From a bacterium (lineage in GTDB: Bacteria > Patescibacteriota > Minisyncoccia > Phycocordibacterales > Phycocordibacteraceae), in contig JAJXUQ010000024.1 of assembly GCA_021782685.1 (NCBI GenBank), positions 1 to 7,971 of the forward strand: a stretch of DNA of 7,971 bases. The letters are read 5' to 3'. The number at the start of each line of letters is the position of its first letter. Position 1 is the first letter of the stretch. The position numbers were made by a program, and so were the translations under genes. The notes beneath the pieces were generated by a model, which worked only from the letters and a program-made list of their open reading frames with translations, was not told the origin of the DNA and made no database searches. Shown piece by piece: positions 1 through 6,418 of this stretch.

Positions 1-501
1 CTCCCCGCTCGCGAGCGTACCGAGATTCTCGACGTAGCGCGGGTATGCCTGCAACACGTTGTCCGCGCTGCGCGAACCGGTCGGAAAATCGACTTCGATG
101 GTCGCGTTCTCGAGCGCTATCGAATTCCTGTTCGTGATAGTGAGCGAGAGCGGGACCGTATCGCCGGCGGCGATAGTCGTCGGGCCCTGGATACCCATGC
201 TTATCTTATCCAGCGAGACCGAATTGCCGCCGTAGTAAAGGAAGTAGCCGGCGATCCCGAGCGACGCGATAAAAAAGACGAGCGTTATGACGAAGAAGAC
301 CCCCGCGAGGCGCACGTGCCGCGGCGCACGGGATAGGGCGTTCGGAGAAGGCGCTTCCCTCTCCCACGCATGCGGCAGCGAGCGGGTGCGCGAAGCGGCG
401 AGCGGCGTACGCGAATCGCGCATAACCGTATCGGGCGCATACAGGCGCTCGCGTGCGCGTTCAAGCGAGCTGACGTCGTCGTCTTGGTTGTCAGGTTGCA
501 T
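1..501 (-). CDS. Single-span membrane protein with Ig-like exterior domain (partial, C-terminus outside window)
   Basis: The reading frame is open from ATG at 501 to the window edge (167 residues, no stop). Residues 1-62 are polar and charged, with no signal peptidase site, and look cytoplasmic. Residues about 66-90 form one strongly hydrophobic helix (core VFFVITLVFFIASLGIAGYF), so this is probably a signal anchor with N-in topology. From about residue 97 the chain becomes beta-rich, with a pattern like GPTTIAAGDTVPLSLTITN followed by an ENATIEVDFP strand. That pattern is typical of CARDB/DUF11-type Ig-like extracellular modules, in which a conserved 'GD.V.l.ltitN' strand precedes a statement-like 'LGTL..GE' turn. 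The gene lies 27 bases after recO. It has no Shine-Dalgarno sequence, but a TATACT box lies 9 bases before the ATG, which supports this start. The exact function is not recognised. A surface or envelope role is inferred from topology only. Confidence 0.8.
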   Translation of the reverse strand, partial: MQPDNQDDDVSSLERARERLYAPDTVMRDSRTPLAASRTRSLPHAWEREAPSPNALSRAPRHVRLAGVFFVITLVFFIASLGIAGYFLYYGGNSVSLDKISMGIQGPTTIAAGDTVPLSLTITNRNSIALENATIEVDFPTGSRSADNVLQAYPRYVENLGTLASGE

Positions 502-510
502 TGCACAGCC

Positions 511-516
511 AGTATA
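511..516 (-). promoter_or_regulatory. -10 box TATACT directly upstream of the membrane-protein gene
   Basis: On the minus strand TATACT (5 of 6 to TATAAT) ends 9 bases before the ATG at 501. A start point about 7 bases downstream would leave a leader of only a few bases, so the mRNA would be leaderless or nearly so. No good -35 is seen 16-18 bases upstream. The box lies in the short recO-to-gene gap. Seen: the hexamer and spacing. Inferred: promoter activity. Confidence 0.45.
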
Positions 517-528
517 CAACACGGGAAT

Positions 529-1098
529 TCAGAGGCCCGAGGCGGCGATGCCGCGGTTGATGCGCGTTATGTACCGCGCACGCTCCGTGGCAACCTCTGC
601 GAGCAGCACGGGCGCAAATGCGGCCGGCTCGCCCGGGATGGCCCCCGCGTCGAGCCCGAGCGCCGCGAGCACCCGCAGCACGGCGAGCACTTCGGCGGCA
701 TCCCACTCCTCTTCGGGGAGTGTGGCAAGCGCCTCGAAGAGGCCGGCAAGAACGGAAAAGAGAGCGGGGTTCCGTTCCTCTCCGGCGACTAGCCGCAAAA
801 GAAGATGACAAACGCGCGCTGCGCGCGCGTTTGAAGCGCTCCGGCGCATCCGCGCGAACCAGTTTTCCCGAAGAACCGCCCCGACGATACGCCACCCCTC
901 CCTTCCTCGCACGAGCAGTACGTCGCTCTCGGCAAACGTTACGAGCGCCGGAGCGAGTTTGGCGCCCGAGCGGCGCAGACTCTGTACGCGCGCGCGTACC
1001 ATCCCGAGATCAGGGGTGATGAGCGTGACAAACGCATTCGCTTCCCCGGAAGGAGCGCGAGCGAGCGCGATACCGCGTGTTTCGTACTTATGCCGCAT
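529..1098 (-). CDS. recO: DNA repair protein RecO (short form)
   Basis: The product is 189 residues; bacterial RecO is usually about 230-250. RecO mediates loading of RecA onto SSB-coated single strands together with RecR, and anneals complementary strands. Residues 1-75 look like the RecO N-terminal OB fold: MRHKYETRGIALARAPSGEA, then VTLITPDLGMVRARVQSLRR, then a segment reading ALVTFAESDVLLVRG. Residues 80-189 are helical (FARMRRSASNARAARVCHLL onward) and end in a typical 'I.RINRGIAASGL' tail. The Cys-rich zinc site found in many RecO C-terminal domains is absent; Cys97 is the only cysteine. The start at 1098 was chosen because RecO homology begins exactly there; a longer in-frame extension upstream lies inside ileS and is low-complexity shadow sequence. 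The start overlaps the ileS stop by 11 bases and has no Shine-Dalgarno sequence, which suggests translational coupling to ileS. Confidence 0.8.
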   Translation of the reverse strand: MRHKYETRGIALARAPSGEANAFVTLITPDLGMVRARVQSLRRSGAKLAPALVTFAESDVLLVRGREGWRIVGAVLRENWFARMRRSASNARAARVCHLLLRLVAGEERNPALFSVLAGLFEALATLPEEEWDAAEVLAVLRVLAALGLDAGAIPGEPAAFAPVLLAEVATERARYITRINRGIAASGL

Positions 1099-4000
1099 CG
1101 CGGATGAGGTCGAAACGAGTACGGCCGGTCGACAGCTCGACTTCGTACTTGCCTTCCGTGCGGATCTCGACGCGCACGGCATCCCTCGGCAAGTAGGCTT
1201 CGGCCTTGCGCGCTTCGGCGACCGCGCGCGCCATCTCGCGTTCATCGCCTTCCTTGACGAGCTCCGCGGTGATCTCGGTATCGAGATTGACCGTCGCACG
1301 GCCTGTCAAAACGCGCTTCACGTTCACTTCTTCCGCGAGAATCTGTGCGAGTTCTTTCGAGAGCGTGTCCGGAACCGAGAGCTTCGCGAGCGGCTGGCGC
1401 ACCTTGATCCCCGCTTTCTGGCGCAACTGCAGCGCGTCGGAAGCGAGCGCGCGCACACGCGCCATCCCTGCAAGCAATGCATCATCGCCGTTGCGGAAAA
1501 GGCGCCATCTTCGCCTCGTTTCCGGCCAATCGGCAAGATGCACGCTGGACGGATCGCCTTCGGCGCGCACCGCCATGAAAATCTCATCCGCGATGAAGGG
1601 CATGACCGGCGCCATCACCTTCGCGCTTTCGCGAAGCACGAAGCGCAGCGTCGCGAGCGCGAGCGTCCTGTCTTCGCACTCCTTCTTGAAACGGTCGCGC
1701 GATCGGCGCACGTACCATGCGGAGAGATCGTCTATGAAAAGCGTCAGCGGGCGCACCGCACGGTCGAGCTCATAGCGCTCATAGCCGATCGTCGCGTCCC
1801 GTATGAGCTCCGCAAGGCGCGCACGTATCCAGCGGTCGAGCACATGCGGCGAGGCACTGGCAGCATCTTCGGTAGTAAGACTTGGCCTAGCGGCCCGGAG
1901 CGCGACCGAAGATGCTGCCGGTGCCGAGCTGTTTGCGAAAAGTTGGTAGAACGAAAGCACGTTTCGAAGACGCCCGACATTCTTCTTCGCAACCTCGTCG
2001 ACACCGCTCTCGGCGAACGCGAGATTCTCGGCCTCGACCACCGGCGAAGAAAGGAGATAGAAACGCATCGCATCGGCGCCGTACTTCTCGACCATATGCA
2101 TCGGGTCTGGGTAATTCTTCTTGCTCTTCGAGAGCTTCTTGCCGTCCTCAGGCGAGACGACGATGCCGTTGACGATGACATTCTCGAACGCATTTTTCTT
2201 GAAAAGCGCGCCGCCGAGCACGTGGAGGTAATAGAACCAAGCGCGCGTCTGGTCGACGCCTTCCGCGATAAATTGCGCCGGAAAGGAACGCTCGAACCGT
2301 CCCTTGTTCTCAAACGGATAGTGCCGCGCGGCATACGGCATCGAACCCGAATCGAACCAGGTGTCGAGCACGTCGGGAATGCGCGTGAGCGGCTCGCCCG
2401 CTTCGTTCTCGAGCGCCACGTCATCGATATAGGGCCGGTGCAGATCAAGCTCGTAGTCCTCGTTGTGCGGCAACGGTACGAAGTCGAGCGCCTGCAGCTC
2501 GCCGGTCTTGAAGTCGCTATCGCGTACGACTCCTGCGAAAGCTTTCAGGTCGGCGCCGCGCATAATGGCAACAAATGATTCAAGGCCGACGCCGTGCGTG
2601 ACGATGAGCACGCGCTTGCCGGCAATCGTCGACTCGATCTCATATATGAATTCGCCGAATCGGCGTTTTACGTCCGCGTAGCTTTCGCCGCCCGGCATAC
2701 GCTCGGTAAAATTCGGCATGTGCGCCGCGCGATACGCGATGAATTCCTCAAGCGGCCTGCCGGAAAGCGAGCCGAAATCGAACTCGCGCAGCCGCTCGTC
2801 GAAGACGATTGCCGAGCGATCCATGCCGAGCGCGTCGGCGACGATCTCCGCGGTCTCTCTCGTACGCATGAAGGGCGACGCATAGATCGCGTCTATGCCC
2901 GTACGCGCGAGCGCGCGAGCGGCTTTGCGCGCTTCTTCCTTCCCGCGCTCCGTGAGGTTGTTGCTAAGGGGATCTGAACTTACGATGTTCGTGATATTCT
3001 TCCCGCTTTCGCCATGTCGCATCATGAAGTAGGCATTGCCGGACTTCTTCGCGTGCTTCTTGAGTTCGTCGATGGAGCCGATAACGGTTATGTTCCCTCG
3101 CGCATCCTTCCAGATCGGGATCGCGCTCGCCCAGAAGCGCTGGCGCGAGATCGACCAGTCGCGCGCCCCTTCGAGCCACTTGCCGAAGCGCCCTTCCTTT
3201 ATGTGTGCCGGCGTCCAGCTGATCCGCTTCGCGTTCTTCAAGAGTTCGTCCTTGAGTGCGGTCACCTTCACGAACCATGAGGTGGTCGCATAGTTCAAGA
3301 GCGGAGTATCGCAGCGCCAGCAGTGCGGGTAGCTGTGCGTGAGATTCTCCTTCGCGAAGAAGGTGCCGTGCTCCTGGAGATGCTTGATGACCGCGATGTC
3401 GGTGCCGAGGCGAATCTTATCATCGTCGGCCTTGGGTTTCACTTCCATACCGGCGAAATCCGTGATTTCGCCTTTCATCGTGCCGTCATAGTTCACATGC
3501 TGTACGAACGGAAGATTCTCCCGCTTGCCGAGCGCCATGTCGTCTTCACCGAAGGCGGGCGCGATGTGCACGATGCCCGTGCCCGTATCGGTCGTCACGA
3601 AGTCGGCCGCGTAGACCTTCCACCCGTTCTCGCGGTTCTTGAGCGACGCGTCCTTCTTGTAATAATCGAACGGTGGTTCGTATTCGAGGCCGACGAGATC
3701 TTTGCCTGTGAGAATCTTTACGCCAGATTCCTTCGCTCTTCGCAGAAGATCCTCTGAAGTAAAATTTGATAGATCATCGATAGAAACGTGCTGCAAACGA
3801 AGAGGCGATATTATGTTTGTCTCGTTTCCTTCAGTATAAATACTATAGGGAATATCTGCACCGACCGCAAGCGCGACGTTGCCGGGCAAGGTCCAAGGCG
3901 TCGTCGTCCACACGAGCAGATAGACATCGCCTTTGAGCCCGAGTTTCTCCGGATTCGTGACCTTGAACTTCGCCGTCACGGCGATGTCCTTTACGTCCCT

Positions 4001-4591
4001 ATACCCCTCTGCGATTTCCTGCTGAGAAAGCGTCGTCTCACAGCGAGGGCAGATATGCATCGAGCGATAGTCTTCATACACGAGGCCTTTGTCATAAACT
4101 TGCTTGAAGACCCACCACACGCTTTCCATGAAAGAAGCGTCCATGGTGGTGTACGGGCGTTCCATGTCAACGAAACGGCCGATGCGCGGAATGATTTTCT
4201 TCCACTCGTCGACGTACTCCAAGACCTGCGCGCGGCACCGTTCGTTGAACTTCTCTATGCCGTACGCTTCTATATCTTTTTTGTGCTTGAAACCGAGCTC
4301 CTTTTCGACAACGTTCTCGATGGGCAGGCCGTGCGTATCCCAGCCCCACACGCGCGGCACGTGGTAGCCGCGCATCGTCTTATAACGCGGAACGGCGTCT
4401 TTTATGACGCTCGCGACGATGTGTCCGTAGTGCGGCGTGCCGGTGGCAAACGGCGGGCCGTCGTAGAAAACGAAATCGCCTTTCGGAGATTTTTTTTCGA
4501 GCGATTTCTCGAAAATATGTTCACGCTCCCAGAACGCAAGGACCGCTTCCTCGCGCTTTGCGGCGTCTGATTTTTCTGGCATAGGCTTCAT
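1088..4591 (-). CDS. ileS: Isoleucyl-tRNA synthetase with an inserted histidine-phosphatase domain
   Basis: Class I synthetase that charges tRNA-Ile with isoleucine (ATP to AMP and PPi) in the cytoplasm. It has 1167 residues, about 100-200 more than most. Seen in order: HIGH-type motif HYGH at 54-57; zinc cysteines C181/C184 and C424/C427; CP1 editing domain with TTTPWTLPGN (229-238) and TGTGIVHIAPAFGEDD (336-351), so valyl-tRNA editing looks intact; RDWSISRQRFW (477-487); an inserted histidine-phosphatase domain (about 519-705); DTWFDSG (743-749); KLSKS (819-823); an Ala/Ser-rich linker (about 886-915); and the anticodon-binding helical domain from HVLDRWIRARL (916-926). The arrangement and the 'GTPHYGH' context match the eukaryote/archaea-like type (IleRS2), a class often insensitive to mupirocin. 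No Shine-Dalgarno sequence is seen. Either ATG at 4591 or Met4 at 4582 could be the true start, since a -10-like TACTAT lies 7 bases before Met4. An AT-rich patch with unusual codons covers about residues 244-293. Confidence 0.97.
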   Translation of the reverse strand: MKPMPEKSDAAKREEAVLAFWEREHIFEKSLEKKSPKGDFVFYDGPPFATGTPHYGHIVASVIKDAVPRYKTMRGYHVPRVWGWDTHGLPIENVVEKELGFKHKKDIEAYGIEKFNERCRAQVLEYVDEWKKIIPRIGRFVDMERPYTTMDASFMESVWWVFKQVYDKGLVYEDYRSMHICPRCETTLSQQEIAEGYRDVKDIAVTAKFKVTNPEKLGLKGDVYLLVWTTTPWTLPGNVALAVGADIPYSIYTEGNETNIISPLRLQHVSIDDLSNFTSEDLLRRAKESGVKILTGKDLVGLEYEPPFDYYKKDASLKNRENGWKVYAADFVTTDTGTGIVHIAPAFGEDDMALGKRENLPFVQHVNYDGTMKGEITDFAGMEVKPKADDDKIRLGTDIAVIKHLQEHGTFFAKENLTHSYPHCWRCDTPLLNYATTSWFVKVTALKDELLKNAKRISWTPAHIKEGRFGKWLEGARDWSISRQRFWASAIPIWKDARGNITVIGSIDELKKHAKKSGNAYFMMRHGESGKNITNIVSSDPLSNNLTERGKEEARKAARALARTGIDAIYASPFMRTRETAEIVADALGMDRSAIVFDERLREFDFGSLSGRPLEEFIAYRAAHMPNFTERMPGGESYADVKRRFGEFIYEIESTIAGKRVLIVTHGVGLESFVAIMRGADLKAFAGVVRDSDFKTGELQALDFVPLPHNEDYELDLHRPYIDDVALENEAGEPLTRIPDVLDTWFDSGSMPYAARHYPFENKGRFERSFPAQFIAEGVDQTRAWFYYLHVLGGALFKKNAFENVIVNGIVVSPEDGKKLSKSKKNYPDPMHMVEKYGADAMRFYLLSSPVVEAENLAFAESGVDEVAKKNVGRLRNVLSFYQLFANSSAPAASSVALRAARPSLTTEDAASASPHVLDRWIRARLAELIRDATIGYERYELDRAVRPLTLFIDDLSAWYVRRSRDRFKKECEDRTLALATLRFVLRESAKVMAPVMPFIADEIFMAVRAEGDPSSVHLADWPETRRRWRLFRNGDDALLAGMARVRALASDALQLRQKAGIKVRQPLAKLSVPDTLSKELAQILAEEVNVKRVLTGRATVNLDTEITAELVKEGDEREMARAVAEARKAEAYLPRDAVRVEIRTEGKYEVELSTGRTRFDLIRDAA
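1853..1925 (-). repeat. Intragenic 21-bp inverted repeat encoding an IleRS linker
   Basis: The arms 1853-1873 and 1905-1925 are reverse complements at 20 of 21 positions (core ACCGAAGATGCTGCC at 1905-1919), with one mismatch at 1858/1920. They flank a 31-base spacer that contains its own GGCC-TAGC-GGCC fold (1884-1895). In the ileS mRNA this would make a long, stable stem of 5 plus 15 base pairs. It encodes residues about 890-913, an Ala/Ser-rich stretch (APAASSVALRAARPS and so on) between the catalytic core and the anticodon-binding domain. The frame is kept. The spacer includes codons (AGG, AGT, ACT) that are uncommon in the rest of the gene. Resembles, in concept only, palindromic elements that insert in frame into genes, as known in Rickettsia. 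Confidence 0.85.
2477..3037 (-). other. Histidine-phosphatase (phosphoglycerate-mutase-like) domain inserted within IleRS
   Basis: This spans IleRS residues about 519-705, between GSIDELKKHA (505-514) and LDLHRPYIDDV (715-725). Those two segments are normally joined by a short loop in IleRS. All hallmarks of the branch-1 histidine phosphatase fold are present in order: RHGE (525-528) with phospho-acceptor His526 and Arg525; LTERG (546-550); SPFMRTRETA (572-581) with Arg576; DERLREFDFGSLSG (598-611) with Glu603 as likely proton donor; PGGES (633-637); and VLIVTHG (661-667) with second catalytic His666. The domain is in frame with no internal start or stop, so it is translated only as part of IleRS. 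Relatives act on small phosphates or phospho-nucleotides and include cofactor-dependent mutases and CobC-type phosphatases. The substrate cannot be read from the sequence. Confidence 0.93.
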
Positions 4592-4618
4592 AGTACTACC
4601 AAGCGAGACGGGTGACGA
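4590..4618 (-). promoter_or_regulatory. Candidate ileS promoter (TCGTCA - 17 bp - TACTAT)
   Basis: On the minus strand TCGTCA (4613-4618, 4 of 6 to TTGACA) is followed after exactly 17 bases by TACTAT (4590-4595, 4 of 6 to TATAAT). The -10 overlaps the first ATG of ileS (4589-4591) by two bases and lies 7 bases before Met4 (4582). Transcription would thus begin about at Met4, giving a leaderless message. The argS-ileS gap (4592-4666) is otherwise GC-rich and shows no U-tract terminator, so read-through from argS is also likely. Promoter activity is inferred. Confidence 0.35.
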
Positions 4619-4666
4619 GCGCAGAGCGCGGACCCGGGCGGACGCAAGGAAAGGGCTGCCGCGGCC

Positions 4667-6316
4667 TCACATCCTTTCCGGCGCGGGGATACCGAGGAGC
4701 GTGAGACCGTTCGTCATCGTCGCGGCGAACGCGCGCGCGACACGCCGCTTATACGCTTCTTCTGGACTGCCAAGCACTTGCTCGATCGCATAGAAAGAAT
4801 TCCACGTCGCGGCAAGCTCGGTGAGATAGTTCACGAGAAGGTTCGGCGCAAGCTCTTTTGCGGCGCGCGCGGCGACCTCCGGGTAGTGGAGGATGGCGCG
4901 TTCGATCGCATACGGCGCCGCCGGTTCTTCGGCCCCGCCCTCGCCGTCTTCCGCGTAGACGAGGATCTTCTTCGCGCGGACAAGCGCGTACTGAAGGTAC
5001 GGCCCCGAGTCCCCCTCGAGCGAAAGCGACTTCTCCGCGTCGAAGATGATGTCAGAGCCTGGCGACTGGCGCAGCACCATGTATTTGATCGCACCGACGG
5101 CAACTTGCTCGGCAACGAGCGGATCGGCATTCTTCTCGCTCGCTCTCTTCGCGACGTCTTCGATAAGCCTCGCGGCCGTGATGACATTCCCTTCGCGCGA
5201 GGACATCTTGCCCGAGGAGAGCCTCAAGAAGCCCGTCGCGACGTGTTTGGTCTTCGCCGCGACAAGCGGCGCTATCTCGGCGAGCGCAGCGAGCACGGTC
5301 TTGAAGCGGCCGGTCTGCTCGTTGCCGGAGATGATAATGACCGCGTCTGAAGCCCACCGCTCTTCCTTGAGGAAGGCGAGGCCGATGTCCTTCGCTTCGT
5401 AGGTCGGCGTATCGCGCGAGGTGATGAACACCATCGTATGTACGCCCTTCCTCTCCCCGTCGTAGATGACGGCCCCATCGCTCTTCCGGAAAATGCCCTT
5501 CTCGAGCCCATCGCGTACCACGCGTATACCGACTTCCGTCGTATCGCTGTCAAAAAATTCAAAATCGAAATGGGTGCTGAGCAGGTTCCAGATACGACGG
5601 AACTCTTCCGTCGAGACATCCCGTCCGCGACGCCAGAGCGTCATCAGCTCCCGATCGGTGCCGGCATACAGCGCCTGATTGAGCGCGTCTATCTCCTCTT
5701 TCGCTTTTGGATCGGTCTCATATGCCTGTGAGCCTTCGACATAGGCGGTACCGACTTCTTGCGCCGTCGTTGGTTCGGTGATGCCATCCTTTCGGAGCCA
5801 CCAGAGTGCTTTCGCCACGTTCGGACCGATGTCCCCGCCAAAAGTGTTGCGCGCGACCGTCGCACCGGAATTCTCGATAAGGCGCGACAACGCTTCGCCG
5901 ATAATCGTTCCGACCAAATGCCCGACATGCATCTCCTTGAAAGCGTTCGGATTCGAGTACTCGATGAGGACGCGCTTGCCGGAAAACTCGCTTCCCTTCC
6001 CCCACTCCATGCCCTGTGCGGCGGCCTCAGACACCGCAAACGTCACCGCTTCGCGCGCAAGCGTGATGTTCACAAAACCGGGACCCGCGACTGCCACGTG
6101 GCTCACCTCGGAGGCGAGCTCGCCGGTAAGGCGCTCCGCGAGCGAGTCCGCGAGCTCGCGGGGATTCCTCCCGAGCGCTTTCGCCGCGGCGAGCGCCGCG
6201 TTCGTCGCGTAGTCGCCATGCGCGGCGTCCCCGGGACGCTCGACGGTGAACACCACCTCTTCCGCGCCGAGCTTTGTGAGGACGTTCGCTACCGCTTCTC
6301 GTATCCTGCCTTCCAT
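4667..6316 (-). CDS. argS: Arginyl-tRNA synthetase
   Basis: Class I synthetase that attaches arginine to tRNA-Arg; it characteristically needs bound tRNA to activate the amino acid. At 549 residues it is full length for the family (about 550-580). Residues 1-100 form the ArgRS N-terminal tRNA-binding domain (HGDYATNAALAAAKALGRNP, VAGPGFVNITLA). The catalytic core has YSNPNAFKEMHVGH with HIGH-type HVGH at 130-133, NTFGGDIGPNVAKALWWL near 157-174, and KMSSR at 370-374 in place of KMSKS. The C-terminal DALR-type anticodon-binding domain covers about 435-549 (EGDSGPYLQYALVRAKKIL, then ending LLGIPAPERM, the usual ArgRS C-terminus). The ATG at 6316 is supported by the match to the family N-terminus and by an extended -10 six bases upstream; there is no Shine-Dalgarno sequence. 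ileS follows after 75 bases. Confidence 0.97.
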   Translation of the reverse strand: MEGRIREAVANVLTKLGAEEVVFTVERPGDAAHGDYATNAALAAAKALGRNPRELADSLAERLTGELASEVSHVAVAGPGFVNITLAREAVTFAVSEAAAQGMEWGKGSEFSGKRVLIEYSNPNAFKEMHVGHLVGTIIGEALSRLIENSGATVARNTFGGDIGPNVAKALWWLRKDGITEPTTAQEVGTAYVEGSQAYETDPKAKEEIDALNQALYAGTDRELMTLWRRGRDVSTEEFRRIWNLLSTHFDFEFFDSDTTEVGIRVVRDGLEKGIFRKSDGAVIYDGERKGVHTMVFITSRDTPTYEAKDIGLAFLKEERWASDAVIIISGNEQTGRFKTVLAALAEIAPLVAAKTKHVATGFLRLSSGKMSSREGNVITAARLIEDVAKRASEKNADPLVAEQVAVGAIKYMVLRQSPGSDIIFDAEKSLSLEGDSGPYLQYALVRAKKILVYAEDGEGGAEEPAAPYAIERAILHYPEVAARAAKELAPNLLVNYLTELAATWNSFYAIEQVLGSPEEAYKRRVARAFAATMTNGLTLLGIPAPERM

Positions 6317-6322
6317 ATCGCG

Positions 6323-6331
6323 AGTGTACCA
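6323..6331 (-). promoter_or_regulatory. Extended -10 promoter of argS, placed for a leaderless mRNA
   Basis: The minus strand reads TGGTACACT at 6331-6323, which is a TGn-extended -10 with hexamer TACACT. It is followed by only CGCGAT and then the argS ATG. The expected start point, 6-8 bases after the hexamer, falls on or next to the A of the ATG. At a 17-base spacing the -35 would be the T-run (6346-6351) of the preceding terminator, a weak match; the extended -10 could compensate. Seen: sequence and spacing. Inferred: activity and lack of a leader. Confidence 0.55.
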
Positions 6332-6345
6332 GAGACTCCCTGCAT

Positions 6346-6376
6346 AAAAAAAGACGGCCTTCGCAAGGATGCCGTC
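6346..6376 (-). terminator. Rho-independent terminator between dcd and argS
   Basis: On the minus strand a hairpin of GACGGC (6376-6371) and CCGTC/GCCGTC (6358-6353), with an inner CCTT-GCG-AAGG stem-loop, is followed directly by seven T (6352-6346). It ends transcription coming from dcd or from the small transcript starting near 6412. The argS -10 lies 15 bases beyond the T-run. Confidence 0.85.
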
Positions 6377-6417
6377 GAAGCCAAGTTAGAAACCTTGGCG
6401 ATGGAGCAGACCGTCTT
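6351..6417 (-). other. Structured RNA element in the argS upstream region (small RNA or attenuator)
   Basis: Minus-strand order: AAGACGG (6417-6411); hairpin GCCAAG-GTTTCTAA-CTTGGC (6399-6380); terminator hairpin (6376-6353); T-run. The first segment AAGACGG is fully complementary to CCGTCTT (6357-6351), which is also the 3' arm of the terminator. The RNA could therefore form either a terminator hairpin or a long-range closing stem that would disrupt the terminator. This is the layout of a transcription attenuator, but a short stand-alone RNA is equally possible given the promoter-like pair just upstream. It does not match a T-box (no UGGNACCGCG) or any riboswitch I recognise. Function is inferred from geometry only. 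Confidence 0.4.
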
Positions 6418-6418
6418 A

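Noticed and set aside
285..506. Minus-strand frame starting at GTG 506
   Set aside because: It is out of frame with the hydrophobic helix and Ig-like segment that the ATG-501 frame encodes; its product is Arg/Ser-rich shadow sequence.
959..2578. A 539-residue open frame on the plus strand, antisense to recO and ileS
   Set aside because: It lies opposite a certain ileS, its translation is rich in Arg/His/Glu with no recognisable domain, and long antisense frames are expected in GC-rich codon-biased genes.
4592..4666. Terminator after argS
   Set aside because: Some short GC-rich inverted pieces exist (for example GCGC-AGA-GCGC), but there is no U-tract, so termination is not supported.
6351..6417. 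A tRNA-Arg gene suggested by a 7-bp closing stem and a TTTCTAA loop
   Set aside because: The span is only 67 bases, there is no proper D arm, no T arm with a TTCRANT loop, and the 3' part is a terminator hairpin. It is not a tRNA.
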